From the NCBI RefSeq assembly GCF_027497215.1, contig NZ_CP114904.1, positions 4,548,001-4,612,000 on the forward strand: a stretch of 64,000 nt of DNA. The letters run 5' to 3'. Positions 1 through 8,891 of this stretch are shown here, in pieces. Source of the stretch: Micromonospora sp. WMMD812. Its GTDB lineage: Bacteria > Actinomycetota > Actinomycetes > Mycobacteriales > Micromonosporaceae. Every line of letters begins with the position of its first letter. The stretch's first letter is position 1. A program made the position numbers and the translations under genes. The notes below the pieces were generated by a model. It saw only the letters and a list, made by a program, of their open reading frames with translations, was not told the DNA's origin and ran no database searches.

Positions 1-303
1 CCGGCGCCCGGGCAGAAGCTGGACGAGACGTACGGGCCGTCCACCCGGGTGGTGGTCTCCGCCTCGCCGCCGGAGCTGCTGGTCGAGGGGGCCGGCACCG
101 GCACCGAGCTGTCCCGCCGGTTGGTGGTTAACCCCGACGTGACCGGTGGGGTGCTCCAGGTGACCGCCCAGGCGGCGACCTGCGACGCGGACGTCGAGCA
201 CGCGGCCTGCCACCTCACGCGCCAGGACTGGGGCGTCCCGGTCCGGGTGGTCGACGGCGGCGCGGCCCGTCTGCCGCTGGTGCTGCGCGGCCTGGACGCC
301 TGA
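1..303 (+). CDS. C-terminal end of a large protein (possibly NHL-repeat/thioredoxin family), truncated by window edge
   Basis: The reading frame is open from the first base and stops at 301-303, giving the last 100 residues of a longer protein. The visible part is beta-rich, with the motif CDADVEHAACHL and a short conserved end (RLPLVLRGLDA). Similar tails occur, from memory, at the end of actinobacterial NHL-repeat proteins with an N-terminal thioredoxin domain, but neither domain is inside the window, so the family is an inference. The stop lies 20 bp from the end of the oppositely oriented pxpA. Confidence 0.5.
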   Translation, partial: PAPGQKLDETYGPSTRVVVSASPPELLVEGAGTGTELSRRLVVNPDVTGGVLQVTAQAATCDADVEHAACHLTRQDWGVPVRVVDGGAARLPLVLRGLDA

Positions 304-323
304 CCGTCGTCCACGGGTCCCGC

Positions 324-1076
324 TCACCCCGCGAAGGGGCTGAGCGGGACGCCCGCGTCAATCAGCGCGGCCCGGACCATCTCGGCCGAGGCGACCGCGC
401 CCGGGCTGTCCCCGTGCAGGCAGATCGACTCGACCGGGCAGGGGATCACGGTGCCGTCCACCGCCACCACGGTGCGCTCGGTGGCCATCCGGACCGCCCG
501 CTCGGCGACCTGCTCCGGGTCGGTGACCAGAGCGCCCGGGGCGCTCCGGGGCACCAGCATGCCGGTGGGCAGGTAGCCGCGGTCGGCGAAGCCCTCGGCG
601 ACCACCCGCAGCCCGGCGCCGACCGCGAGCTGCGCGAGCATCGACCCGGGCGAGCAGAGGACGGGGAGCTGGTCGTCGTACTCGTTGACGGCCGCGACCA
701 GCGCTGCCGCCTGCGACTCCTCGGACGCCGCCGCGTGGTACAGCGCGCCGTGCGGCTTCAGGTAGCGCACCCGGGCGCGGAAGAGCCGGCAGAATGCGTC
801 CAGGGCGCCGAGCTGGTAGGTGACCTCGTCGCGCAGCTCCGCGAAGTCGTACGCGATGTGCCGCCGGCCGAACCCGGCCAGGTCGCGGTAGCCGACCTGG
901 GCGCCCACCGCGACGCCGCGACGCACCGCGGCCTCGCTGACCCGGCGCATGGTGGACGGGTCGCCGCCGTGGAAGCCGCAGGCGACGTTCGCGGAGGTGA
1001 CCAGGTCCAGCAGCGCCTCGTCGTCGCCCAGCCGCCAGATGCCGAATCCTTCGCCCAGGTCAGCGTTGAGGTCCAT
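324..1076 (-). CDS. pxpA: 5-oxoprolinase subunit A (LamB/YcsF family)
   Basis: 250 aa, the usual length for PxpA. The N-terminus carries the family signature MDLNADLGEGFG and the motif ACGFHGGDP near residue 35; KPHGALYH lies near residue 108. PxpA with PxpB and PxpC forms the ATP-dependent cytosolic 5-oxoprolinase that opens 5-oxoproline to glutamate. It is the last gene of a pxpB-pxpC-pxpA operon on the minus strand; its start overlaps the end of pxpC by 17 bp, so translational coupling is likely. Confidence 0.95.
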   Translation of the reverse strand: MDLNADLGEGFGIWRLGDDEALLDLVTSANVACGFHGGDPSTMRRVSEAAVRRGVAVGAQVGYRDLAGFGRRHIAYDFAELRDEVTYQLGALDAFCRLFRARVRYLKPHGALYHAAASEESQAAALVAAVNEYDDQLPVLCSPGSMLAQLAVGAGLRVVAEGFADRGYLPTGMLVPRSAPGALVTDPEQVAERAVRMATERTVVAVDGTVIPCPVESICLHGDSPGAVASAEMVRAALIDAGVPLSPFAG

Positions 1077-1926
1077 GGAACCTGACGGTAGTACCTGGCC
1101 GGGCCTGCGCGAGCGGGGTCACGTCGGCCACCACCCCGATGATCGGATACCCGCCGGTGGTCGGGTGGTCGGCCAGGAAGATCAACGGCTGGCCGTCGGC
1201 GGGCACCTGCACCGCGCCGAGCACGATACCCTCGCTGGGCAGCTCGCCGGTGATCGCGCGGGGCAGCGCCGCGCCGGCCAGTCGCGCGCCGACCCGGTTG
1301 CTCACCGGGCTCACCGTGTACGCCGTGCCGAGGAGCCGGTCGAGCGCCGTCGGGGTGAACCAGTCGTCGCGCGGGCCGAGCCGGACCGTGAGCCGCAGCT
1401 CCTCGCCGGGCGGCGGGGCGACGGTCAGGTCGACCGGCGCGGGCGGGCCGACCGGCACGCCGAGGGGCAGCCGGTCACCGTCGTTCAGCGGGGACGGCCC
1501 CAGCCCGGAGAGGGTGTCGGTGGCCCTGCTGCCCAGCACCGGCGGCACGTCGATCCCGCCGGACACGGCCAGCCAGTTGCGAACGCCGCGCCGGGCGGGA
1601 CCGATCCGCAGCACCGCACCGGCCGGTACGGAGAGCGGCCGCCCGACGTCTCCCGGGCGCTCGTCCACCCGCACCTCCGCCTCGGCGCCGGTGACCGCGA
1701 CGGCGGCCGCGTGGGAAAGGCGCAGCGTGCAGCCGGTCAGCGTGATCTCCAGGCCGCCGACGGTCTCCGGGTTGCCGACCAGCCGGTTGGCCAGTCGCAG
1801 CGCGTTCGGGTCGAGCGCGCCGGAACGGGGCACCCCGAGGTGGGCGAGACCCGGCCGGCCCAGGTCCTGCACGGTGGTGAGCGCCCCGGCGCGCAGCACC
1901 TCGAGCTCGCCCGCCGTCGGGCTCAC
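1060..1926 (-). CDS. pxpC: 5-oxoprolinase subunit C (biotin-dependent carboxyltransferase/KipA family)
   Basis: 288 aa. The start is the GTG that overlaps the pxpB stop in a GTGA arrangement, because the family's first conserved segment (LEVLRAGALTTVQDLGR) begins eight residues later. Conserved features include GVPRSGALD, a middle LAVSGGIDVPPVLGSRATD stretch and the C-terminal LADHPTTGGYP. It is homologous to allophanate hydrolase subunit 2 and partners PxpB in phosphorylating 5-oxoproline. The frame stays open upstream through pxpB, but that extension has no homology and is a shadow. Confidence 0.93.
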   Translation of the reverse strand: MSPTAGELEVLRAGALTTVQDLGRPGLAHLGVPRSGALDPNALRLANRLVGNPETVGGLEITLTGCTLRLSHAAAVAVTGAEAEVRVDERPGDVGRPLSVPAGAVLRIGPARRGVRNWLAVSGGIDVPPVLGSRATDTLSGLGPSPLNDGDRLPLGVPVGPPAPVDLTVAPPPGEELRLTVRLGPRDDWFTPTALDRLLGTAYTVSPVSNRVGARLAGAALPRAITGELPSEGIVLGAVQVPADGQPLIFLADHPTTGGYPIIGVVADVTPLAQARPGTTVRFHGPQR

Positions 1927-2564
1927 GCCGGCACCAGCCGGAGCCGGGTGCCCGGGGTGAGCCGGGTCGGCGGGTCGGCGGCCACGTCGAAGAGCGGCAT
2001 CCCGGTTCGGCCGACCAGCAGCCAGCCGCCGGGTGACGCGCTCGGGTAGATCCCGGCGTACGGGCCGGCGAGGGCGACCGACCCGGCCGGCACCCGGGGG
2101 CGGGGGGTGGGCAGCCGGGGCAACGCCAGCGCGGCGGGCAACCCGGTCAGGTACGGGAAGCCGGGCGCGAAGCCGCAGAAGGCCACCCGGAACTCGGTGC
2201 CGGTCAGTCGCTCGACCACGGCCGGTACGGTGGTGGCCCAGTGCTCCGCGACGACCGGCAGGTCGGCGCCGTCGTACGTCACCGGAACCTCGACCACGAC
2301 CTCGGCGTGGGCGTCGACGGCGGTTGGGCGCGGGGTCCAGGCGGCGACGAGGCGGGCGGTCCCCGCCGGGTCCGGCACGCCGTCGAGCAGGACGGTGGCG
2401 GCCGCCGGAACGATCTCCACGGCGGTCAGCTCGCCGAGGTCGCGGCGCCGGGACAGCTCCGCCCGCCACGCCTCCACCCGGCCGGCGACGTCCACCCCGG
2501 CCGGTGTGCCGGCCTCCGTGCAGTCGAGCAGCAGGGCGTGCGCCCCGACGGGTCGGATCCGCAT
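1923..2564 (-). CDS. pxpB: 5-oxoprolinase subunit B (KipI/allophanate hydrolase subunit 1 family)
   Basis: 213 aa, starting at ATG (MRIRPVG). Family motifs are VEIVPAAATVLLDG near residue 50, VPVTYDG near 90 and the strongly conserved FAPGFPYLTGLP near 132, followed by PRVPAGSVALAGPYAGIYP. It is the first gene of the pxpBCA operon and overlaps pxpC by 4 bp. No transporter for 5-oxoproline is adjacent. The ancestral paralogue KipI inhibits KinA in Bacillus, but this gene order points to the oxoprolinase role. Confidence 0.93.
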   Translation of the reverse strand: MRIRPVGAHALLLDCTEAGTPAGVDVAGRVEAWRAELSRRRDLGELTAVEIVPAAATVLLDGVPDPAGTARLVAAWTPRPTAVDAHAEVVVEVPVTYDGADLPVVAEHWATTVPAVVERLTGTEFRVAFCGFAPGFPYLTGLPAALALPRLPTPRPRVPAGSVALAGPYAGIYPSASPGGWLLVGRTGMPLFDVAADPPTRLTPGTRLRLVPA

Positions 2565-2662
2565 CCCGCCATCTTCGCCGACGCGGCCGCGGCGCGGGGT
2601 CCCACCGTCGCCCGTGGATCGGAGTGACGAGTCGCACTACTTCCAAGTAACCTACGGTGCCG

Positions 2663-2668
2663 TAACCT
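2663..2668 (+). promoter_or_regulatory. -10 hexamer of a probable leaderless transcript for the hemolysin III gene
   Basis: TAACCT is followed by exactly 6 nt and then the GTG start at 2675; no Shine-Dalgarno sequence fits in between. A TTCCAA hexamer lies 16 nt upstream. This is the usual actinobacterial leaderless layout (TANNNT, TSS at the start codon). Confidence 0.55.
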
Positions 2669-2674
2669 GTTGTC

Positions 2675-3352
2675 GTGACCACCTCCGCACCGCTTCGGCT
2701 CAAGCCGGTCGACATCGGTAAACCCCGGATGCGCGGCTGGCTGCACACGTACGCGTTCTTCGCCGCCCTGGTCTGCGGGATCGTGCTCTGCGCGATCGCC
2801 GCGAGCCGGCCCGGCTGGGCGCCGCTGGTGAGCTGCGTCGTCTACAGCCTGACCGTGTGCGGGCTCTTCGGCACCAGCGCGCTCTACCACCGTCGAGTGT
2901 GGTCGGAGCGGGGCTACCAGATCATGCGCCGCATGGACCACTCGATGATCTTCGTGTTCATCGCCGGCACCTACACGCCGTTCTGCGTCCTGCTGCTGGA
3001 GCGGCGACCGGCGACCGTCATGCTGGCCCTGGTCTGGGGCGGCGCGCTGGCCGGTGTGGCGCTGAAGATGATCTGGCCGCACGCGCCGCGCTGGATCTCG
3101 GCCCCGCTCTACCTGGCGCTCGGCTGGGTGGCGGTGGCGATGCTGCCGCAGATCCTGCACCAGGGCGGGGTGACCGCGCTGGTGCTGCTGCTGGTCGGCG
3201 GCGCGATCTACAGCGTGGGCGCGGTCTTCTACGCGCTGCGCCGGCCGAACCCGTGGCCGACGGTCTTCGGCCACCACGAGTTCTTCCACGCCTGCACCCT
3301 GGTGGCCGCGATCTGCCACCACATCGCGATCTACTTCGCGCTCTTCGCCTGA
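2675..3352 (+). CDS. trhA: Hemolysin III family membrane protein (TrhA/PAQR)
   Basis: 225 aa with seven predicted membrane segments. PAQR-type metal-site residues are visible: SALYH near residue 68, MDHSMIF near 88 and a C-terminal HHEFFHACTLVAAICHH. Bacterial members are linked to membrane-fluidity or lipid homeostasis; the name hemolysin is historical. The GTG start is fixed by a -10-like TAACCT 6 nt upstream. It is transcribed away from pxpB and meets the DUF6458 gene at a strong hairpin. Confidence 0.9.
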   Translation: MTTSAPLRLKPVDIGKPRMRGWLHTYAFFAALVCGIVLCAIAASRPGWAPLVSCVVYSLTVCGLFGTSALYHRRVWSERGYQIMRRMDHSMIFVFIAGTYTPFCVLLLERRPATVMLALVWGGALAGVALKMIWPHAPRWISAPLYLALGWVAVAMLPQILHQGGVTALVLLLVGGAIYSVGAVFYALRRPNPWPTVFGHHEFFHACTLVAAICHHIAIYFALFA

Positions 3353-3392
3353 GGCGCGGGCGGCTGCGCACCGCAGGTGGGCAGCGGACGCG

Positions 3393-3424
3393 CCGAGGGC
3401 CCCGCGACGCCGCGGGGCCCTCGG
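3393..3424. terminator. Bidirectional terminator hairpin
   Basis: A perfect 14-bp GC-rich stem (CCGAGGGCCCCGCG and its complement) with the 4-nt loop ACGC lies between the convergent trhA and DUF6458 genes. There is no long T tract, as is common in high-GC actinomycetes. Confidence 0.75.
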
Positions 3425-3441
3425 GGAGCGGTGGGCGGGGG

Positions 3442-3732
3442 TCAGACGGTACGGCCCGGCCGGCGCACCTCGCGGTACTCCTGCACGACCCGGTCGTCCT
3501 GCACCGGCACGACCCGGTCGGCCACCACGCGGTCCTCGCGGACGGGGGCGGTGGTCACCACGGTGCGCCGACGGTTGTTCCAGAAGTAGAGGGTGACCAG
3601 CAGGCCGGCCACGCCGGCGAGCATGAGCACCCAGCCGACCACGGCCAGGTTGAGCCAACCCAGGTCGGCCTCCACGGCGAACGCGAAGATCGCGCCCAAC
3701 GCGATCAGGAAAATGCTGCCACCAATGCCCAT
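3442..3732 (-). CDS. DUF6458 family small membrane protein (copy 1)
   Basis: 96 aa with two hydrophobic segments (residues 4-22 and 28-49), then a basic NNRRR stretch and a charged tail ending YREVRRPGRTV. The N-terminus MGIGGSIFLIALGAI is the DUF6458 signature. GAGGAG lies about 6 nt before the ATG. The function is unknown. A second, related copy lies 0.7 kb away on the other side of sixA. Confidence 0.85.
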   Translation of the reverse strand: MGIGGSIFLIALGAIFAFAVEADLGWLNLAVVGWVLMLAGVAGLLVTLYFWNNRRRTVVTTAPVREDRVVADRVVPVQDDRVVQEYREVRRPGRTV

Positions 3733-3845
3733 CGTCGACTCCTCGGCTGTCAGCTGGCGTAACGTCCCGCCGCGGCCATCGGTGAGGTTGCGGCATCCAT
3801 CGACTTACCCCGGCAGCGTGATCGCCAATCGGGCAAGCTGGGGGC

Positions 3846-4382
3846 ATGACGGACGCGCACGCCGAGGGACGGACACTGGTGCTGCTGCGGCACGCGAAGG
3901 CCGAGCAGTCCGAGGAACTGCCGGACGCGGACCGGTCGCTGACCAGCCGGGGCGAGGCCGACGCGGCCGCTGCCGGCGCCTGGCTGGCGAAGCACAAGAT
4001 CCTGCCCGACGTGGTGCTCTGCTCGACCGCCCGGCGGACCCGGCAGACCTGGCACCAGGTGGCGATGGGGATGACCGGTTCGCCCCCGGAGGGAGGTTCG
4101 GCCGGTCCGCGACCGGACGTCCGGTACGAGGCGGACGCGTACGAGGCGCAGCCGGAGGACCTGCTCGCCCTGGTCCACCGGGTGGATCCGACCGCCCGGG
4201 TCGTGCTGCTGATCGCGCACAACCCCGGGATCTCGCTGCTCTCCGCCCTGCTCGACCCGGACCGGGCGGATGAGGAGGGGCTGCGGACCAGCGGGCTGGC
4301 CCTCCACCGCCCCTCGCTCCCGTGGGCCGACCTGGGCCGGGGCGACGCCGAGCTGACCCGTCGACACACCGCACGCCACTGA
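3846..4382 (+). CDS. sixA: SixA-type phosphohistidine phosphatase (histidine phosphatase superfamily)
   Basis: 178 aa. The phosphoacceptor motif LVLLRHAKAE is at residues 11-20, with arginine and histidine one apart as in the RHG family. STARRTRQT near residue 61 supplies a second phosphate-binding arginine, and LLIAHNPGIS near 121 supplies the second catalytic histidine. E. coli SixA removes phosphate from histidine in phosphotransfer proteins. No histidine kinase is nearby, so the substrate here is unknown. It is embedded between two DUF6458 genes on the other strand. Confidence 0.88.
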   Translation: MTDAHAEGRTLVLLRHAKAEQSEELPDADRSLTSRGEADAAAAGAWLAKHKILPDVVLCSTARRTRQTWHQVAMGMTGSPPEGGSAGPRPDVRYEADAYEAQPEDLLALVHRVDPTARVVLLIAHNPGISLLSALLDPDRADEEGLRTSGLALHRPSLPWADLGRGDAELTRRHTARH

Positions 4383-4406
4383 GCCACCCACCGGTCGGCG
4401 GGTGGC
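4383..4406. terminator. Short hairpin between sixA and DUF6458 copy 2
   Basis: GCCACCC and GGGTGGC form a 7-bp stem around a 10-nt loop immediately after the sixA stop codon, in a convergent gap of about 40 bp. Confidence 0.45.
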
Positions 4407-4421
4407 CCAGCGGTACGCGGC

Positions 4422-4691
4422 TCAGGAGGGTGGCGCGGTCGGCGGCGGCGGGTCGGGAGGCGGCGGCATCATCGCGGTCGGATGGGACAGCCGGTTCTCC
4501 TCCACGATCAGGGTGCGGGCGCGCTTCCGCCGGTCCTGCCAGAACCACAGCGTCGTGAGCAGGACAGCCAACCCGGCGAGGATGAACACCCAGCCGACCG
4601 CGCGCAGGTCGACCCACCAGACGTTGGCTCTGATGGCGAAGGTCAGGATCGCGCCGATCGCGATCAGGAAGATCCCACTACCAATGCCCAT
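4422..4691 (-). CDS. DUF6458 family small membrane protein (copy 2)
   Basis: 89 aa when started at MGIGSGIFLIAIGAI, which matches copy 1 and has GGGGGAG about 10 nt upstream. A longer reading from 4769 adds 26 unrelated residues and was not used. It has two membrane segments, then WQDRRKRAR and a proline-rich tail. The first ~50 residues are closely similar to copy 1, so the two probably arose by duplication. The function is unknown. Confidence 0.82.
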   Translation of the reverse strand: MGIGSGIFLIAIGAILTFAIRANVWWVDLRAVGWVFILAGLAVLLTTLWFWQDRRKRARTLIVEENRLSHPTAMMPPPPDPPPPTAPPS

Positions 4692-4805
4692 GTGCGCTGA
4701 ACTCCCCCGTGCGTGGCTCCGGGCGTGTTCCGACGTGGTCCCGCGACGGTTACCCGCCACGGCGGCCACCTACCCGGCACGACCGGCCGGGATGCAGCCC
4801 TGCCA

Positions 4806-4886
4806 CCCCGCGATCTTGCAGTTCCGGCCCCCTGTTTTGCCCGGTTGATGCGGGTATGACTGGGCAGAAAGTGCAAGATCGCGGGG
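4806..4886. repeat. 81-bp inverted-repeat element with CGCGATCTTGCA ends (copy 1)
   Basis: CCCCGCGATCTTGCA at 4806-4820 is the exact reverse complement of TGCAAGATCGCGGGG at 4872-4886. The interior is weakly palindromic and includes TTTTGCCC and GGGCAGAAA. The same ends and interior pattern recur at 36671-36747. The element is intergenic, between DUF6458 copy 2 and the acyl-CoA dehydrogenase. It looks like a REP/MITE-type dispersed repeat. Confidence 0.7.
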
Positions 4887-4892
4887 AAAGGG

Positions 4893-4924
4893 GACGGCCG
4901 GCGGGTGGTCACCCGCCGGCCGTC
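4893..4924 (-). terminator. Terminator of the acyl-CoA dehydrogenase gene
   Basis: A perfect 15-bp stem (GACGGCCGGCGGGTG and complement) with a 2-nt loop lies about 40 bp beyond the end of the dehydrogenase gene on its downstream side. Confidence 0.7.
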
Positions 4925-4962
4925 GTGCCGGTCGTCGCCGGAGGAAGTCAGTGCCTCCTCGA

Positions 4963-6819
4963 TCAGAAGGCCTCCTCCGGGAGGTCCATGATCTCCAGGT
5001 CGACGCCCTCGATGATCCGCCGGTCGGCGCCGATACGGGGCAGCACCTCGCGGGCGAAGAACCGGGCGGCGGCGACCTTGCCGGTGTAGAACGCCTTGTC
5101 CGCGGTGGAGACCTCGCCGGCCAGCGCGCGCAGGGCCACGTCGGCCTGCTTCTGGAGCAGCCAGCCGACGACCAGGTCGCCGATCGCCAGCAGGAAGCGC
5201 CGGCTGCTCAGGCCGACCTTGTAGAGGGCCCGGGCGTCGCCGGCCTGCGCCTCGCCCAGCCAGCCGGTCAGCACGCCCAGAATGTTCTGGACCTCGGCGA
5301 GCGCCTTGCCGAGCGCCTGCCGCTCCTCCTTGAGCTGGCCGTTGCCGGCCTCGGTGGTGATGAACTCCTGGATCTCGCCGGCGACCGCCATCAGTGCCCG
5401 GCCGTTGTCCCGGACGATCTTCCGGAAGACCAGGTCGAGGCTCTGGATCGCGGTGGTGCCCTCGTACAGGGTGTCGATCTTGGCGTCCCGGACGTACTGC
5501 TCCAGCGGGTAGTCCTGGAGGAAACCGGAGCCGCCGAACGTCTGCAGCGCCTCGTGGCCCAGCAGTTCGTAGGCCCGCTCCGAGCCGACGCCCTTCACCA
5601 GGGGCAGGAGCAGGTCGTTCACGCGCTTGGCGAGCTTCGTGGCCTTCTCGTCAGCGGCCGCCTCGGCGATGGCGACCTTGTCCTGCCACGAGGCGGTGTA
5701 GAGCACCAGCGCGCGCAGACCCTCGGCGTACGACTTCTGCAGCAGCAGCGAGCGCCGCACGTCCGGGTGGTGGGTGATGGTCACCCGCGGCGCGGTCTTG
5801 TCGGCCTGCTGGATCAGGTCGGCGCCCTGGACCCGGTTCTTGGCGTACTCGAGGGCGTTCAGGTAGCCGGTGGAGAGGGTGGCGATCGCCTTGGTGCCGA
5901 CCATCATCCGGGCGTACTCGATGATCATGAACATCTGCCGGATGCCGTCGTGCTTGTCGCCCAGCAGCCAGCCCTTGGCCGGCACGCCGTGCTCCCCAAA
6001 GGTCATCTCGCAGGTGTTCGAGACCTTCAGACCCATCTTGTGCTCGACGTTGGTGGCGAAGACGCCGTTGCGCTCGCCCAGCTCGCCGGTCTCCTCGTCG
6101 AAGTGGTACTTCGGCACCACGAAGAGCGAGAGGCCCTTGGTGCCCGCGCCACCGGCGCCCTCGACACCCACCGGGCGGGCCAGCACGTAGTGGACGATGT
6201 TGTCGGTGAGGTCGTGCTCCCCCGAGGTGATGAAGCGCTTGACACCCTCGATGTGCCACGAGCCGTCCGGCTGCGGGATGGCGCGGGTGCGCCCGGCGCC
6301 GACGTCCGAGCCGGCGTCCGGCTCGGTGAGCACCATCGTGGAGCCCCACTGCTTGTCGATGAAGAGCTTGGCCCACTTCTTCTGCCGATCGGTGCCCTCG
6401 ACGTGCAGCACGTGCGCGAAGGACGGGCCGGAGGCGTACATCCACACCGGGGCGTTCGAGCCGAGCACCAGCTCGGCGAGCGCCCACCAGAGGGCGCGCG
6501 GCGCGTTGGTGCCGTCCAGCTCCGGCGGGAGGTCCAGCCGCCAGAACTCGGACTCCATGAACGCCCGGTACGACTTCTTGAACGACTCCGGCAGCGGCGC
6601 GGTGTGCGTGGCCGGGTCGAAGACCGGCGGGTTGCGGTCGCTGTCCGTGTAGCTGGCGGCCAGGTCCTCGCGGGCGAGGCGGTCGACCTCGGCGAGGAAG
6701 CTACGGGCGGTGTCGACGTCGAGGTCGGAGTACGGCTCCTGGCCGAACGCCCGGTCCGCCCCGAAGACCTCGAAGAGGTTGAACTCGAGGTCCCGAAGAT
6801 TGCTCTTGTAGTGGGTCAT
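4963..6819 (-). CDS. fadE5: Acyl-CoA dehydrogenase, FadE5-like long form
   Basis: 618 aa, matching the long (~610 aa) FadE5-type enzymes with an extra C-terminal domain. [13 protein letters not shown] at about 162-174 is the flavin/substrate signature. [10 protein letters not shown] at 451-460 holds the catalytic glutamate, E453. It oxidises acyl-CoA esters and passes electrons to ETF; the membrane acceptor candidate EtfD is at 29978-32176. A palindrome, GGTTACCGATCAGTAACC, sits 25-42 nt upstream of the ATG over the likely transcription start, suggesting repression by a TetR-type fatty-acid regulator. It is monocistronic. Confidence 0.92.
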   Translation of the reverse strand: MTHYKSNLRDLEFNLFEVFGADRAFGQEPYSDLDVDTARSFLAEVDRLAREDLAASYTDSDRNPPVFDPATHTAPLPESFKKSYRAFMESEFWRLDLPPELDGTNAPRALWWALAELVLGSNAPVWMYASGPSFAHVLHVEGTDRQKKWAKLFIDKQWGSTMVLTEPDAGSDVGAGRTRAIPQPDGSWHIEGVKRFITSGEHDLTDNIVHYVLARPVGVEGAGGAGTKGLSLFVVPKYHFDEETGELGERNGVFATNVEHKMGLKVSNTCEMTFGEHGVPAKGWLLGDKHDGIRQMFMIIEYARMMVGTKAIATLSTGYLNALEYAKNRVQGADLIQQADKTAPRVTITHHPDVRRSLLLQKSYAEGLRALVLYTASWQDKVAIAEAAADEKATKLAKRVNDLLLPLVKGVGSERAYELLGHEALQTFGGSGFLQDYPLEQYVRDAKIDTLYEGTTAIQSLDLVFRKIVRDNGRALMAVAGEIQEFITTEAGNGQLKEERQALGKALAEVQNILGVLTGWLGEAQAGDARALYKVGLSSRRFLLAIGDLVVGWLLQKQADVALRALAGEVSTADKAFYTGKVAAARFFAREVLPRIGADRRIIEGVDLEIMDLPEEAF

Positions 6820-6843
6820 GCTCGCTGGCCCCGCTTCCGGACA

Positions 6844-6861
6844 GGTTACCGATCAGTAACC
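6844..6861. promoter_or_regulatory. Palindromic operator upstream of the fadE5-like gene
   Basis: GGTTACCGATCAGTAACC has perfect 6-bp arms (GGTTAC/GTAACC). On the minus strand TAATAC, a good -10, lies just upstream of it, so the site covers the transcription start. 15 of 18 positions match a site in the etfD promoter at 32326-32343. Confidence 0.6.
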
Positions 6862-7045
6862 CCGACTGTATTACCGGCGGGTAGGAACCGACAAGACGAT
6901 CGCCGAAGTGACGGCCATTACACACTTTCGGTTCAGGTTCCGATCACCCCACCGGCCACACCGGGCACAGCAGCTCCGCAAGCATCGCTGACCAGGGCGA
7001 ACGCCGCCTACGCCCGGGGCGATCAGCGATGGTCGGGCCGGCGCC

Positions 7046-8173
7046 TCAGCTCTCGGCCGCGCCGACCTCCCAGCTCGGCACGGCCGCCGTCGCGCCGGCA
7101 CCCGGGCCGGCGTACTCCATCAGGACCAGCGCGATGTCGTCGTCGAGCCGGCCGTGCACCCACTCCACCAGCGCGGTCTCGAGCGAGGCAAGACCGTCGC
7201 CGACCGTGCCGTGACCGAGCAGCCGCCAGGCCCGGTCGGCGGTGGGGAAGAACTCCCCGTCGCGACGCGCCTCGCCCAGCCCGTCGGTGAAGAGCAGCAG
7301 CCGGTCACCCGGCTCCAGCCGCTCGACCCGGGGCCGCACGACCGGCATGAAGCCGAGCGGGGGCGCCGGCGCGGGCGGCTCGAGCGGGATCACCGCGCCG
7401 CGTCGCAGCAGCAGCGGTGCCGGGTGTCCACAGTTGACGATGGTCAGCGTCCCGCCCCGCTCCTCGACCAGTGCGGCGGTGACGAAGTCCTCGTCGCCCA
7501 CGCTGCGGGCCACCGCGCGGTCCAGGTCGGCGACGATGGCGCGCAGGTCGGCCCGCTCGTACGCCACGTGCCGATACGAGCCGAGCACGATGCTGGCCAG
7601 CCGGACCGCGTCCAGGCCCTTCCCGCGGACGTCACCGATGATCATGCGTACGCCGTACGGGGTGTCGACCGCCTCGTAGAGGTCGCCGCCGATCTCGGCG
7701 GTCGCCGTGGACGAGATGTACCGCCCGGCGACCGAGAGCGTGCCGACCTGTGGCCCGAGCGGACGCAGCACCGCCTGCTGGGCCACCGCCGCGAGCTTGG
7801 ACAGCTCGGCGATCTGCTCGGCCTGCCGCTGCCGCATCGACGCGACCACCACCGCGATCCCGCTGGCCAGCGCGATGCCCGCCACGTTCACCCCGTTGAC
7901 CAGGGAGATCGACCAGTCGCAGAGCGCGAAGGCGGCCCCGATCGCGGTGGCCGCGACGCCCACGCCGAGCACCACCCGCCAGGACGCCAGCGCGGCGGCC
8001 AGGAAGGGGGCGCCGACCATCAGCGCGATGTAGTGCGCGGGACGCCCGTCCGCCAACTCGACCGCGGAGACGATCGCGAGCAGGACGACGGCCGCGCCGA
8101 GACCGGCGCGGGATCCGGGGCTCAGCGGGCGACGGCCCGACTGAAAGGGATGCGTGCGTACGAGGGACAGCAT
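7046..8173 (-). CDS. PP2C-type Ser/Thr phosphatase, SpoIIE/RsbU family, with membrane domain
   Basis: 375 aa from the ATG at 8173. The start was placed there because codons between 8269 and 8173 lose the high third-position GC of the rest. Several N-terminal membrane segments (about residues 20-120) precede a SpoIIE phosphatase domain with AEIGGDLYEAV, IIGDVRGKGLDAV, CGHPAPLLL and LLFTDGLGEAR, which hold the metal-binding aspartates. Such proteins usually dephosphorylate anti-anti-sigma factors. No anti-sigma or STAS gene is adjacent, so the partner is unknown. Confidence 0.85.
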   Translation of the reverse strand: MLSLVRTHPFQSGRRPLSPGSRAGLGAAVVLLAIVSAVELADGRPAHYIALMVGAPFLAAALASWRVVLGVGVAATAIGAAFALCDWSISLVNGVNVAGIALASGIAVVVASMRQRQAEQIAELSKLAAVAQQAVLRPLGPQVGTLSVAGRYISSTATAEIGGDLYEAVDTPYGVRMIIGDVRGKGLDAVRLASIVLGSYRHVAYERADLRAIVADLDRAVARSVGDEDFVTAALVEERGGTLTIVNCGHPAPLLLRRGAVIPLEPPAPAPPLGFMPVVRPRVERLEPGDRLLLFTDGLGEARRDGEFFPTADRAWRLLGHGTVGDGLASLETALVEWVHGRLDDDIALVLMEYAGPGAGATAAVPSWEVGAAES

Positions 8174-8273
8174 GCCTGATGGACGTGAAGGGGTGAATGA
8201 ACCTGGCCCGTCGTCCGAGTAGGTTCTACCCGGCCGGATCCCGAAGCCGGTCCGATCGCCGTCGGGCATCCGT

Positions 8274-8891
8274 TCAGCCGAGCACCTCGTACCGCACGGT
8301 CATCGCACCCACGTCCAGGGAGGCGATGGAGGCGAAGGCGGCCCGGGACAGGTCGATGCAGCGACCGTCGATGAACGGGCCGCGGTCGTTGATCCGTACG
8401 GTGACCGACTTGCCGTTGGCCGGGTTGGTCACCCGGACCCGGGTGTTGAACGGCAGGGTCTTGTGGGCCGCGGTCAGGTCGTCCGGGTTGAACGTCTCCC
8501 CGTTCGCGGTCAGCTGGCCGTCGGAGTAGAAGGAGGCGCCGCAGGATCCGCTCTCCACGACGCTGGGCGCCGGCGTGGTCTTCTTCGCGGTCGGCGAGGG
8601 CTTCGGGGCTGCCGTACGCGTCTTGCCGCGCGAGGCCGCCTGCGCGGAGCGGCTGGGGGTCGGGCTGGCCGTCGCGCTCGCGCTCGGCGACACGGCCGGC
8701 GAACTGGGCGCGAGGGTGCTCGCCGCGGTGGTGGGCGTGAGTTCGACGGCGACCGGCCGGGAGGACGCACCCGACGTCAGCTGCACCGTGCCGACGGTGC
8801 CGCCGATGGCGAGGGCGACGGCGACCGCCGCGGTGGCCGCGAGGCCGGCCGGCGAGGAGATCCTGCGGGTACGGGAGTGCCTACCTGCCAC
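8274..8891 (-). CDS. RlpA-like secreted protein (double-psi beta-barrel)
   Basis: 205 aa. GAAAGGA lies 8 nt before the GTG at 8891, so this start is preferred over an upstream ATG at 8969. An N-terminal membrane anchor or signal (about residues 14-40) is followed by a Ser/Thr/Pro/Ala-rich linker of ~70 residues. The C-terminal ~100-residue RlpA/DPBB domain has [24 protein letters not shown] and [17 protein letters not shown] with the catalytic-type aspartate. RlpA proteins act on peptidoglycan glycan strands; activity of this member is not shown. The extracellular linker fits a wall-associated protein. Confidence 0.85.
   Translation of the reverse strand: MAGRHSRTRRISSPAGLAATAAVAVALAIGGTVGTVQLTSGASSRPVAVELTPTTAASTLAPSSPAVSPSASATASPTPSRSAQAASRGKTRTAAPKPSPTAKKTTPAPSVVESGSCGASFYSDGQLTANGETFNPDDLTAAHKTLPFNTRVRVTNPANGKSVTVRINDRGPFIDGRCIDLSRAAFASIASLDVGAMTVRYEVLG

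Noticed and set aside
4951..7290. A 779-codon open frame on the plus strand opposite the fadE5-like gene
   Set aside because: It is antisense to a well-supported gene, has low-complexity Arg/Gly/Val-rich composition and is explained by the GC-rich third positions of the real gene.
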